From Phallus indusiatus (Eukaryota > Basidiomycota > Agaricomycetes > Phallales > Phallaceae): DNA of 64,000 bases. The position numbers and the translations under genes are program-made. The notes beneath the pieces are model-generated. The model saw only the letters and a program-made list of their open reading frames with translations. It was not told the origin of the DNA and ran no database searches. Location of the stretch: positions 1-64,000 of the forward strand of contig JAQFWX010000009.1 in the NCBI GenBank assembly GCA_027605045.1, read 5' to 3'. Positions 35,406 through 48,000 of the stretch are shown piece by piece. Every line of letters starts with the position of its first letter. The stretch's first letter is position 1.

Positions 35406-36473
35406 ACGAAAAGAATTCAAACAAAGAAAAGATCAGGCTTGAAAGAAAGAAAAGGAGGGCAGGCTCGTATAATAACTTTGCGAGTCACAAAAACAAAGGT
35501 TTTTATAGCTTGCTAAGGCCGGCTGATAAGATTTCGGCAGCAAATTTGAATTTGATATTTTTATATCTCCCAGGATGCACTTTGGGTGAAGCGCCAGGGT
35601 ATTCCACAGTGTGCATGCAAGGCAGTGCAAAGCCTGTGAAACCGCTGGATCAAATCTGTGCCAGCCTGTGGCGGTTAGTTATTGCTGAGATGCAGAAATA
35701 GAAGGAATAACGTTATGTCCATTATCCCTTCTGAAGACGAGCGTATTCGACGGCCGTCCTGAGATAGATCTCAGATCCCGACCATCATTCGGTTTTCTTG
35801 GAACAAAGCCTCAGATAATCCAACTCATACAAAGGACTTCGGTCTTCCGCCCATGTACGCGGGTGTCAGCGAATGAATGGCCCAGTTGAATTGTTCATTT
35901 TAAAGGACGAGTTCAGTTCCGGAAGCTTTCCAATTGACAGATTCCAGCAGATAAAGTTCATGATATGTAGTCAATAAGGATGCTGATGCTGGGTGCTGGT
36001 TACTGGATGCACCCACGAAATTGTAAGAATGATTACACATCAAAAGTGAACAAAATTCACCTGAAAGAAAGAAAGCACTTGCGCTTGGCAACGGAAATGT
36101 TCGACCCTGGCGTGCACAGACATACGAGTGCATGTACATTACGTGTACGGCATCAGCAATGCATCGGCCTCCGAAGGTTTCCAGAACTTCATCAACAGGG
36201 CACATCGATGCATACGTTTTATATATCATTCACACCCGCATCGAGAACAAAGATCTGCTTATAAAATACAAATCTCGGAAGGCCTTCCATAATTAAACAA
36301 GCAGTTAAATATACACATAGCAGTCGCAACCTCGGTACGATAATATAGATAAATAGATAAATTATGACCCCAACCACTGGCAGCATCGTTTAATACGAGA
36401 ATATTAAGATTATGATTATTACCGGCAACCATGCCGCTGGCTAGTCGCAAATTATGATAAAGACAGAGAGAAG
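35406..36473. other. intergenic, no gene recognised
   Basis: About 1 kb between two minus-strand genes. Frames at 35387-35701 (+) and 36229-35900 (-) have no joinable partner or motif. Confidence 0.45.
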
Positions 36474-36962
36474 TTAGAGGCGGCAGTAGGGATCCGTGGG
36501 ATAATACTCCGCGTCCGTGAGTTGATTTTGGTAACTCGAATAAGCCGAAGATCTGGAACCAGAAGCACCTTCGTCCGTCTGAGCGTCACTAGAAGCAGAC
36601 CTCGCAGCTCTCAGCCAATTCTGAGCAATTCTTAGATACTGAACAAGCTCTTCATTTGACGTCTGCCCAGTATACGAGAACGTAGATGGTGTCGCTGATC
36701 CTTGAGAGAGAGATGATATTAATCGACGTAGTGATGTAGATACGCTATCAAGCGACGTTCGTGGCATTATTTGGGATCCTCGACTGTCAAACCTCGCGTG
36801 CCTAATTGCGTCCTTGATGTTCCTAAGCTCTGCTAGGGTGTCCGTGTTTATCCAAGAACGTACACGAAGGCCCTCGTAGAAGATGATGGCGGCCTGCATA
36901 GCGGAATAGGCAGCTTCAACACATTCGAGAGTAGTCGAATCTTCGGCGTTATAAGAATACAT
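36474..36962 (-). CDS. Hypothetical single-exon protein, 162 aa
   Basis: An uninterrupted ATG frame of 163 codons, unusual in this intron-rich region. It opens MYSYNAEDSTTLECVEAAYS and is largely helical and Ser/Ala-rich: SAMQAAIIFYEGLRVRSWI, then LAELRNIKDAIRHARF, a Ser-rich middle (SLSQGSATPSTFSYTG), LVQYLRIAQNWLRAARSASS, and an acidic/Tyr-rich end. No signal peptide, transmembrane helix or known domain is seen. Composition is that of a real small protein with two amphipathic helical blocks, but I cannot assign a family. Conservation would decide. Confidence 0.5.
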   Translation of the reverse strand: MYSYNAEDSTTLECVEAAYSAMQAAIIFYEGLRVRSWINTDTLAELRNIKDAIRHARFDSRGSQIMPRTSLDSVSTSLRRLISSLSQGSATPSTFSYTGQTSNEELVQYLRIAQNWLRAARSASSDAQTDEGASGSRSSAYSSYQNQLTDAEYYPTDPYCRL

Positions 36963-37826
36963 CAATATTTACAGAAACAAAAGAAGAATGAAGAAGATGA
37001 AACAAAGAAGAACGAAAGAAAAATGAAAGAAGTGAAGGGAAAGATTTTTTGGTGTCGAGGAATTGACTTTTGACTTATGCATGTAGCTGACTGGACTTTT
37101 TATATTATAATCGAATGACTATGTCCGACCGTGCCGTGGTAATCTGCCTAAAGAGGATCCAGGTGGTTATAAGTTTGTGTATGGACCAAGAGCCGCACTT
37201 GAAGGGAAATCTTCACGAAAGGCCAAAACAGCATTTCCCTCGTGTCCAATGACAACGAATGAAGAAGAAAACAATTGGGCGATGTGACGCCGTGACGACA
37301 TGATGCTTTCATAGTTATCTTGAGTCTCATTGGATTAACCTTCAAAATCTACTTTTCTTCGCGGTTTGGCTATGCCGTTAAGTCATCCACTCCATCGCTT
37401 TTGGGCCGAAGAAGTTATTAACAACGCTATATGGTACTTGAGTCAAAATACTTTGAGTTAGAAAGCTTATTGGAACGGTCCTTGTTCAATCCGACCGCGA
37501 CTTGATTTTGGTGCCGAGCCTTAGCCGCAAAGGTCAACATATACTTATATATAGAATACAAAAGCATCAATCTTGACCTGGGAACGAGAGATGATTAGCA
37601 ATGGCTTACGAAGTTTGCGCCAATGTTGGGCCTGAACTCTGAAAATCTGGATCATTTTTCCGTTCCGACTGCTGCTGTATTTGACTGTTTTGCTTCCCGG
37701 ATATGTTTTATATTTCTCAACGGCTTCTGGTTTGTGTTCCTCGTATACTCAGAGACTACGTTTTTAACATCAAAGCTGTCACGTCTCTCATTCGACAGAA
37801 AATTTACTTCGTGCACAATACATAGC
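36963..37826. other. intergenic; overlapping opposite-strand frames only
   Basis: Frames at 37623-37892 (+) and 37879-37652 (-) mirror each other. No family features. The upstream half is the promoter side of the 162-aa gene. Confidence 0.4.
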
Positions 37827-38347
37827 CTAACTGAACGGTATCCGGTGAACCTCATGCTGGGAAGACAGCACCTCGACAAGTATCAAGCCTGAGTTGAAAG
37901 ACGTTATAAACAACAATCCAACATCAACAATAAGGGATGTTCCACGAAGATACGACCACGCAGATGTGATGAGCCACAAGAAAAGCCAGACCTTGGTATC
38001 ACCAAGACTGATCAAGTTCAGTCGAATTAATATGTTTACATTACGGCTGAACATAGGATTGCTTACTGAGTAACGAGATCTTTCGTGCTGTTCGTATTAC
38101 TCTCAACGGGCAACTGGGCCATTGTGTAATATATAGCTCTGACGTCACCACCAATTTTCAGTTTTCGATGCCAAAAAAAATCTTTCTCATTAAATCGACC
38201 CAACCCAATCGAAGAAGACTCTATAGAGTATTTTGTACATTTCAATGAGGTAGTTTCTAATAAGTAGTTTGATGAATACTGGAAGATAAAAGACAATTTA
38301 GTGGCCGAGTCCTGACTAGGACGGAACGCGCCACGTAGCTGGGACAT
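37827..38347 (-). CDS. Possible small membrane protein (low confidence)
   Basis: Two frames join in phase across a GTAAGC...GATCAG intron: 38347-38067 and 38007-37827, total 154 codons. The first exon is soluble-looking (MSQLRGAFRPSQDSATK). The second contains two hydrophobic segments (VWLFLWLITSAWSYL and VDVGLLFITSFNSGLIL). The ATG is 119 bp from the divergent DnaJ start. It could instead be a decayed fragment of a larger membrane protein, or chance; I recognise no family. Confidence 0.35.
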
Positions 38348-38466
38348 TTAATGTCAACGTGTCCATACTAATAGAGTACATCGTCATAACATTCTGTATC
38401 GCTACACACTCTTTATCATCAACTCTGTCCAAAATTTGAAGCTGGTTTGGCCGTTTTTTGACCAAA

Positions 38467-40201
38467 ATGCCGAAAATCACGCTTCATATCCTTTTCCTGC
38501 TTTTCTGCGCAATATCAGTGTTCGCAGCCGACTTTTACAAGGTTTTGGATAGTATGTAGACTTCAAACCTTTTGTTGTGAACTATTCTCTCACCAAGAAG
38601 CTTCCTCATCTATGTAGTTGACCGTGCCGCAGACGAAGCTACTATCAAAAAAGCTTACCGCAAGTTGAGTCGCAAGTACCATCCAGATAAGAGTAAAGAG
38701 CCGGAAGCAGAAGCCAAGTTTGTGGAGATTGCTCGAGGTTTGTACCTGTCATGATACTAAAGCTCAGATTTGGACGGCTTATATTCTACAGCATACGAGG
38801 TACTATCAGATCCCGAGGTTTGTAGAAATAATTATATCTGCATCAAAAGTTCTTCCCTTACCGTAACTTTGCTTTCAGAAACGAACAGTATATGACCGAC
38901 ATGGCGAAGTAATTCTATCGTTTACTCTTTGTGTTCAATTTTATAATGAAGCATCAATATACAGGAAGGTGTCAAGCAGCTTGAAAGCGGGAAAGGTGGC
39001 GGCGGCGCAAATCCATTCGACTTATTTCAGAATTTCTTCGGTCGTACGCCTCAGACCTTTTTGCTAACCGCGCCCAAACAAGTGTACTGATTCGTTGAAT
39101 TCAGGTCGACAACCGCAGACACAACGAGGTCCTACCACAACTAGCGAGTTTGAAGTTACCCTTGAGAATATGTGCGCGTTCCTCTTCAACTTTAAGGAGC
39201 TATATGCTGACGGAATAACAGTTATACTGGCAGTGATATCGATGTATGTAACCTTGACTTTCTGCTCAATAAGGGGGCTTGACACTTTCACTTACTCAAG
39301 TTCATGATCAACAAACATGTTCTCTGTGATCATTGTCGTGGCACTGGGGCAGCTTCGGACAACCATATTCAGTCATGTCCTGCTTGTGATGGATCTGGAG
39401 TACAAATAACGCATCAGCAATTGTTTCCCGGCATGGTTATTCAAGGGCAGTCAACGTCAGTATCCTTTTTATTGCCTGTAGACCAATGTTTTGAGCCACG
39501 AAACAGATGTAACAAGTGTGGAGGACGAGGCAAGATTATTACTCAAGTTTGTTCTCATTGTCAAGGACAAAAGGTCGTACCATATACCCAACATTATACG
39601 TTAGAAGTTCCGCCTGGTGCTCCAGAGGGTCACCAGATCGTTTTCGAGGCCGAAGGAGACGAAAATCCCGATTGGGAACCGGGCGATGTAATTATTTCTG
39701 TACGAACAAGAAAGCGCTTGGGCGGATGGAGACGAAAGGAGACTAGCTTGTATTGGACCGAAAATTTGAGTGTAGAAGAAGTGAGTTTATTTCCTGTGTT
39801 CAAACAAAGCAACAAAGTATTTACAAATCCTGTGGAGGCGTTACTTGGTTTTGAGCGGAACATTACTCATATTGGCGGCCATACGATCACATTAAAACGG
39901 GATGCAGTGACACAACCTGGTTTGATACAATGACTTGTTCATTATTAAATATCCAGCTGAGATGTTTTTCAGGGTTCGTGCAGACAATGAAAGGCGAAGG
40001 AATGCCCATCTTTCAAGGTACAGGGTATGGAGACCTATTTATAGAATACAATGTTGTTTTACCAACACAGTTATCACCGGAGTTGCGTAAAGGTAAGCCT
40101 GTGAATTTGTTGTGAACTAGCTTTCATATCTAATTACAATAATAACAGACTTAGAGCAAGCATTTAAAAAGCATTATACACATACCAAAGACGAGTTATA
40201 A
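38467..40201 (+). CDS. SCJ1: ER-lumenal DnaJ/Hsp40 co-chaperone with KDEL
   Basis: Eleven exons (38467-38551, 38618-38737, 38792-38817, 38879-38908, 38965-39040, 39105-39171, 39222-39243, 39301-39780, 39838-39919, 39973-40092, 40149-40201) sum to 387 codons (386 aa). A signal peptide ([18 protein letters not shown]) precedes a J-domain with [13 protein letters not shown] (HPD motif) and [17 protein letters not shown]. Then come a Gly-rich linker and the cysteine-rich zinc domain: four CxxCxGxG-type repeats starting [24 protein letters not shown] and CSHCQGQK. The C-terminal client-binding domain follows, and the protein ends THTKDEL, a classical ER retrieval signal. This is the type-I Hsp40 architecture of yeast Scj1, which works with the ER Hsp70 (BiP) in folding and degradation. 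All phases close without any frame repair. Confidence 0.95.
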
Positions 40202-41752
40202 ATTAATTTATAATATACAATGTAGTAGAGAAAAATTGTTTACACATATACCAAACTGTTCAAAGTGGTATTACTCCTGTGTGGACTCTGTGGACATTTG
40301 TGGGTGTACCTCACCTCGCACAATATAAATACCCATTGGTCATTAATTCCCTTTTTCCTTCGGACTTCCATCTGGCGGCTCCCCTTCGACACGACTCCTT
40401 TGCTGGAGGACACTAATCCAGCCTCCTTCGGTGTTGTCAGCTGTCGTCGATCTCGTCGTCAATCCTTATCTCTGAGGTTGACCGTCGGGTGTGAGTGTTA
40501 TTCGTACTCTTATCTCTAGTCTATAAAGCTAATGGTGTACTCTACGCGGGTAGAAATTGCGGTAGATGTGTAGGGGCATTGTATGTTTTCCTGCCATTGA
40601 TCGTAAACCAGGCATGACATCTGGGGTTCGCGCTCCAAGGTATGTTGTCACGTAAACCTACATTTTTCACCTTTCCTAATGATATATATGCGCCTTCTAG
40701 GATCATGTCAACAATGTCCGATCCGTATAAAGGAGTCGGACAAGAACGTCCTGATCTTATCGGGCACAATTAGTCATTCTCTATTCATGAGATTGACATT
40801 CTCGAGTGTGAGGATCATTGTGAACTTCCATCATAACATGCCGACTAAACCGTGCTCATATAGTCTTCTCTTATCAAAGAGATGAAGTAGTTTGTTTGGG
40901 AGTGGCTCTTTCCATGCAAGCAGCAAGTTATACATCGTCTGCACTAGTTTTTCGTCGCCAGCTTGTCTTGAACACAGTCGCTCGCTCCGGCTCTATCTCT
41001 TTGTGAACTGGCATTAGCCTCGTATCACCAGACTCAGTTCGAATATGCAAGTCTTCGAGGATGAACGCAACTCGGACGAGTCTTGGTCGTTCTAACAAAG
41101 GATCACCCGCACTCAGCCCCTTGTTCAATCAATCGTGATGACGTTCCAGTCAAGTCGACAGTTCGTATCCTTCCGCCTCACATGGATCGTAGTCGGTTTC
41201 ATCAGACCCGACTCGATTATTTTCAAATCAATTACCCAGTTCCCCCTCGCCATATTTCTTGGTCTTGGCTATCTGCTATTTTTTCTTCGGAGTTGTTCCA
41301 GTAATGATCTCAACGATGCAGCACGGTGCACACAGTTAGCACACTTCAAACCACTTTTTACTTTCTTTCCTGCACGCTTGGGCTTACCTCAGCCCATACC
41401 GCTACTATCGCATCGTTGGTCGAGTCATGTACCGTGTACCAACAACAATTTTCGCAAGTTCTGCTTTTCGTCCCTATCGCTAGATATTTCTTTGTCGTAT
41501 GGAGTTCTCATTTTTCCCTTGGTCCGGGGACGAAACAAGAGTGCCAAGCCGAGGAAGAACGTTATTGTATCATATATAGTCAATAGATTGATATAATAGA
41601 CTCCTTGGTTCTACCTATCCGTGTGATGCTATGCTGTGTGATTTACAAATGCTTAGGGTACAATGAAGAAAGAGGACAATAGAAGGAAAAATAACCAAGG
41701 AGTGGAAAGTAATGCAGTGTATGTGGGCATGTCTCACTCTCCTGGCTTCATT
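40202..41752. other. convergent intergenic region, no gene recognised
   Basis: 1.55 kb between the 3' ends of the DnaJ gene and cullin-3. An ATG frame at 41135-41596 (+, 153 codons) is Phe/Leu/Ser-rich and overlaps other frames; no supporting motif or splice partner. Confidence 0.45.
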
Positions 41753-44572
41753 TCAAGCCAAATATGTGTAGGACTTTCGGTCTTGTCCTCGATCCAAATA
41801 CTCGCGCTGAAAGTGAATAAATACCGGTAATTGTTAAGAAAACAAGAATAAAGCATACCTCTATCAACGACTCAATGCGTTTCTTCAGTAATTGAGGTTG
41901 TGGTAGGAATCTACTGGCCAACTGGCGGGTGGCTTCAGTAATGAGATCATTATGCGACATCTGCTTTCGGTCCTTCATAATCCGCACAAGACATGCCTGA
42001 ATAACGAAATTAATGTGAAACTTGATGTAACAACTTGAAAAAATAAGCTCACATCGATCTGATGCTTTCTTTCTTCTTCTACACGGTCTCGGGTTTCACG
42101 TCTTTCCTCGGTATTCTCTACTTTAGCACTGATCGTGCTGATTTTAATTCGTTGTAAAGGTGCTGAAAAGTCAAAATTGAACGAGAACGAATCTCCCGGT
42201 GAAACATCGCGCGACGGAGGATGTTTCTTCAATATCTTATATTTTGCGCAGGCTACAGACTGCAAATTGCGCTTCAATTCCTCGTCTGCAAGCTGTGTAG
42301 CAGTTTTGATATCCTGAAAATTTGAAATACATTATGCGTTAAATCTAGTGAAAATTATGAGAACCCGACCAACCTGATACGTCAAAACCTCATTTTCTTT
42401 CAAGTCCTCGAACAATAACAAAATCACCAAGGCATATGTCGATACGTTCAAGTCATGTGTTTTTGTCTTGAATCGAGCACGAACGTCGGCGTTTCCTAGG
42501 CCAGCTTGCCATGTTAACTTCCGACCAGAGTGTCGGCGAAGATAGAAGCTTTCAAAAGATTTACACGCTTGGATCATCTCCAAAGGAAACGTACATGTCG
42601 CCTGAGGATGATTCATTGGCCAGAATGTCGATGTCATGATCGTGACGGATAATTCGATGGACGGTGGCTATAGGTTAGTTTAGAAAAGTAACTCATTTTC
42701 GGATGCTTAAAATATTTACGTACAGTTACTTTGGTCAAGTATTCTCGATAGGCATCCTGCGTATCCACAGATATTTTCATGTCATGGAACATGCCCTCAA
42801 GTTTTTGCGTGAATTGGTATCCACATTCAATCTTGAGTTTGGCTAGCAATCCTCGCTCAGCGTCATCTGATATAGAACGGTTTAACAACAGCCGTTTTGC
42901 AAGATGAGCTTTGTAGTAACGTTCAAACACGTCCTTCTCCGCTAGGAATCGGAACACTGTGATGGTCTTATCGAGGATAGCGTCAACTTCTTCATCCGTT
43001 TTCTTAATAAGTCTGATTAGAAAAAGAACACTTTTCTGCCTCTGATAACAAACCCACCCCTTTCAAACCCTTCTTGAGATGATCATCAATGAACAGTGAG
43101 ATGAACTCTGGCGCTCTAGCATTGAGGTTAATGAATGACTCAAACGCCTATCGTCCCATCTTAGCCAAGAAAAAATCGCATGAATGTTGAAGTTTACCTC
43201 GACCATGGAGACATGCATAGTCATATCCTCATTAAAAGAGAGTTTCAGCACACGATCAAATTTATCCTTCAAAACAAGAACGTCCTCCACCCATTTCAAT
43301 GCCAAAGCAACTGCACTATATCCAAGGGATTTACTACCAGCTTTGCCTTTGCCCTTAGCGTCGACCGGTTCAGCATCATCACCTCCAGGATCGTCTTCTC
43401 CATCGGTTCCACGAGTCAAGTCATTTATTTCCTTTCCGCGTTGCACTATTGAGTCTTTCAGGGCTCTCCTGAGTGTTGGCAACCCAATCTCAACCATGCT
43501 AAATAATTTATACATCCGTGCAAGATCGTCAATTTTACCGGTATCGATCATGGAGTCCAGTCCCGAATTTGGCATGGAAATGAGGGAAATAAGATGGGGG
43601 GTGAGGAGTGTAGATTCCAATATTCGTCGCAACGGAACATGAGTTTTCACGGAAAGATAGTGCATTGTTCTCAATTCTTCAGAGAGAAATCGTGACTCCA
43701 CCTAATTAAACCATTAGTATTAGTTCACAAAATAAAACAGGATTAAGAGGATTTACTCGTGTCAGATATGCCGGAGCGTCACACATGTCCATGAGTCGTT
43801 CACCCTCCGCCTTATAAAATACTTCACTCTCCTTTAAAAACTCCGGTTCGAGGTATTGGGTATAAACTGTTGAACCGTATTTGTCAAGAGATAAATCTTG
43901 GAGGATGTCGATGCAACTCTTCATCGCAGATCGATTAATCGCATAATCATTCCTCTCTAGCTGGATTTGACGTAAAGCGTTGGAAACGATGTGATTTTTA
44001 ATGGGATATAACTTTGATAAAATAATGTGCTCGAGGAAATGAGTAAGGCCAGCATCCCATATTTCGGGAACATTTGCTGTTCGAGTATAGAATTTATCCT
44101 GAAGCAAAGCAGAATATCTCAGTAAACAAGTTGTTATTGTATGCATGGACCGAGACTACCATATAGTGAAGAACCTGCTTCAGTTGCCGCATGCATCTAA
44201 GATGATCAAGCCACACTTTTGTGACAGCTTTCAAAAAGACCTCCCCTTCTTGGCTTTGGTGTGCAGGATCATTGTTACCGCCAGTGGGAAAGGTAGGAGC
44301 AATTTCTTCCTTGGCAAGTTTGTCGAGATTTTCAACAATAATCTTGTTGACTCCCTGGTATACAATATCTCCCTGTTTCGCAATTACGAGATTATAGGCA
44401 TAGCGATATGTTTCTTCGTAGGAAAGGCGAGCTGCATTATGATTGTGTATTTCTCGAACTGCATTTGCTAAACGCGTCCAATTTTCGTTATGGTTGGCTC
44501 CTGTAGGCTTCAAGAAAATATTAGTCTTGACAACACCTTCCAAAAAGGTAAACGCACCGCTCGCGGAGGCCT
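41753..44572 (-). CDS. CUL3: Cullin-3 (5' end unresolved)
   Basis: Scaffold of CRL3 ubiquitin ligases, binding BTB adaptors at its N-terminus and RBX1/E2 at its C-terminus. Recognised N-terminal blocks: [20 protein letters not shown] and [13 protein letters not shown], typical of Cul3 rather than Cul1 or Cul4. Cullin repeats follow, including [16 protein letters not shown] and [13 protein letters not shown]. The cullin-homology domain contains [34 protein letters not shown] and [12 protein letters not shown]. The C-terminal winged helix carries [16 protein letters not shown], whose Lys is the expected NEDD8 site, and ends [17 protein letters not shown]. The first confidently coding exon starts at 44572. 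An upstream micro-exon around 44641-44690 (RQKLKTKI-like) may supply the start but does not join in phase. An acidic insertion ([13 protein letters not shown]) lies mid-protein. Confidence 0.92.
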
Positions 44573-45041
44573 CTAAACTGACATTGAGTGTGATTCATTG
44601 AATGAATGAACATCAAAACTCACAATCTTCGTCTTTAGTTTTTGACGGTTTACTAACAAAAACCAACATAAAATTCATTGCCAAAAAGTTGTTTTCAGGA
44701 CTTACCACCTGGCTGCATTTACTTCAGCACCGTCCTGAATGAAAGTCTTAAAGGGTTCACTGTTCCACAGAAATGCTGAAGTCAGCGTGACATTGTCCGC
44801 CACAACAATCGTCAACAAAAGTACATATCACAGCTCCGCCGCTAATTTACTTCTAAGTATGACGGGAAAATACATGAAAAAACAATAATTAATAATATTA
44901 GGACTATTGAATAAAATGGAGCTGGACCAAGGTATGGTGGTTGGCTATGTGGAGTGCGATGCAATGAGTGTGGCATAGTATGCAAAAATAAAATAGATTA
45001 ATAGGTATGATCCTTTGGAAGCTACGAAGTACGTGTATTTC
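44573..45041. other. spacer with probable first exon(s) of cullin-3
   Basis: Should contain the cullin-3 promoter and initiating exon, plus the exportin 3' trailer. The most plausible coding fragment is around 44641-44690, preceded by a TTTGTTAG acceptor and followed by a GTGAGT donor. Confidence 0.4.
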
Positions 45042-48000
45042 TCATGACCGAGAGACCCGTACGAAATCTGTAAAGTATTTCTTGAAAGCTTTGGAGTCCA
45101 ATTCGCTAATTTTCGTAGCAAAGTCAAGGGCGACGTCTGGCGGGCAGTTTTGAGACGGCAAGAAGACGTTGACCAGGTAATCATACGCTTCTTGACCGCG
45201 TGTTTTGCAAATTAATTGTAATAAGCCAGCGATTTCATGGCAGAGCTGATCAAAGATACAATTAAAATGTAAACTGCAAAATTGTTATAAACAACACCTA
45301 CAACCATCATCTGGCCATCCTTGACGTTAAATTCAGGAGATGAAGGAACTTTGAACGCGGCAGGAATGAGTTGCTCGTACATGAACTGCTCAAAACCTGG
45401 CAGTTGAGTTGAATGACCGTTCATTGATCCGTTAGTTTGTGTGACTGGCTCAGCCCATACACTGACTGCACGTGAAAGAAAATGGAACGCAAGTTTCTGG
45501 CCATTATTATCCGAGAAGTCTTGTGAGAACTGAACGATACTGGATAAAAGGTTTTCGAACATAGCCTTGTTGCCTAAATAAAGTCTTATTTGCAAGATCA
45601 CGAGTTGTAATGATTTGATACTTACGCTCGGAGATGAAAACTGAATGTAGCTTGGCGGTCATAATACTAGTTAACAATAGCAAAAAGGCTTTCTTTGTAT
45701 CGACATGGATTTGTCGGTCGCTGGGTCCATTGACAGGAATGGAAAACGCTGACACAATATGCGTGGTCAGGGGAGCGATGAGCTGATCCAAAACATCATA
45801 AATTTGAACCTGAACCACCTTAGTGATACCTTTCGACAACAATGACTCTAAATAGAGTACTCACCTCCAACTTGTGAACAAGTAATCCGATGAATTGGAT
45901 GAATTCCACAAGCTCTTCTGCATCGAAATGAGCTAGTAAACTACTCATCAAAGTTGGGATATATTTGGTCATTGTCGGTCCTGTCGAAGCCAACAATCGT
46001 GAAAAGGCGCTGCGGGTCTAACGTAACCGTTAACAAGCTAATACCATAAACAAGAGGGATGAATATGCACATACAGCTTCCCTAACAACTTTATACCGAT
46101 TCATTACACCGAGAGACACGATAATTGCTTGCGCTGCCTCTTCAAAGACATCCAGTGGAGGAAGAACATAATCAGGTGGAACCGGATTAGGAAAATCCAA
46201 GAAGCCTTTAGCGATACTACCAAGCGCCATGATATAATGGTGCACTTGTAAAACAGGCAGAACGTCTTGAGAATTCGTCATCGGTGCTCCCAGAGCTCGC
46301 TCCATATCATTTAATAAAGGTTTCGTCAAACTCCGCAAGAGGGCGGACTGTTGCTCAGGGACGCTAAATGTAAGAGAAACAAGTGTTCCTGCAGCTTCAA
46401 ACAGATATAACTGCGAATCGAAGACACTGGGTTCATTGACGGCTTCAAAGAGAATATCTTGATCAGGCGATTCGGGTTCAGGAAGCTCAAATTGTATGAC
46501 AAGAACGTCACTGATGGTTTCCAATAGACGGATAATAACCCCAGGGGGAATTTCATTGCGATCCTCTTTGATGAACTTGTGGAAGAGGTAGGAAGCCCGC
46601 GCACGAATACTAGGCTTAGGATGATGGATACCCCTGTATGAAACTATTAATAAACAAGATATGATTATGAGAGGAAAACTATGACCTTGAATCGATTAGA
46701 GCCTCGAGAACAGGGATGATACATTCTTTACGGACTTTGAAGAAGTCGCCATATCGCGCAGCAGTCTCGAAAAACTGCATAACTATTGTTGTGTTCGGGT
46801 ACGACGAAACCCCAGATCGAATGAGGGTAAACATCATTTCACCATGTGCGCTCAAGGGGAACTCTGAATAATCGGTGGTCTTCCTTTTGTCTTTCGCAAT
46901 TATACCAGGTACCTCGCAAAATGCCGCTCGACCCTTTGAAGCTGCTGGCGCGAATTGATATTCAGAACACCCGGCATCACTTGTGTGAAATACTCACCTT
47001 TGGCAATTTCGCCGTAAAGATACAACAAGTAAATGGCAAGCTCGAGGTCTTGCCATTGCATGGCGACTCCGCTTTCGTATGCTGTCAAGGTAGACAATGC
47101 GACGGAGTGGATCGCGTTCGTTACTAGATCTTTTTCGAGTGTTTGAATTGAGTCCAGGAACCCAAGCAAATCCTTTTGTCATTTTCAATCACAATACGCC
47201 AAGCGAGTTTGATAAAACGACCATTACCTTTCTCAACAACTCAAAAGCAGCCAGATCATCCTCATCCATATCATCCGGATCGTCTTCGCTGTCCCATTTC
47301 ATCTTCTCTAATACTACATCTAGGACTTGCTTGAAAAATGTCTGCTTTTCAGTCAAAATTAGGATGTTCGAGTTATTCTTTTTCATTCGTTTGTACTGAT
47401 TTGTGCGTCAAAAATTAGCGGGGAAAATCATTCCCTAATAATTTGAACATACCGCTGTGAACAAACTAGTAAGCAGAGGGAAGACCGTCGACGATGTGTC
47501 ATCGTATTCATCTGCCATAAATCGTAGCATAACCGGAAGTACTTGCTCAAGAAGCTCGTCAGCCTCCAAACGGACTTCCTCTGGGGTATTGTTCTTGAAA
47601 GACAAGTTAGACAAGGAAAGACACCTAGAAAAAACTATCACATACTTCCTCCCACAGTTTCACCAATTCTTGTCCTAAACCACATAGAAGTCTTCCAAGT
47701 GATTCCCGATAGGATTCTTCACCTTCATCCACGTGGTTCTCAGCTTTTCTGCGACCTTTCTCGGCCCTTGTCTTTTCTTCTAATGCTTCCAATACTTGTC
47801 CTAACGCCAGGACTTTTATAAGCTGCAGCTTGTCAGCCGGTGATTTAAGGCCTTTATGTAGCATTTTGAGGAGGGCTGCTGATGCAGCCAGTCGGATACC
47901 CAATGATGGATCCGATAGCAGAGTAAACAAAAGTTGTATTGTTTGCGGAGTGACTGTCAAATTAATATCTATCCAATCTGATTAAATGGATGAATAAGTC

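Noticed and set aside
41135..41596. 153-codon open frame on the plus strand
   Set aside because: No recognised motif, overlaps two other open frames of similar length, and lies in a convergent intergenic region.
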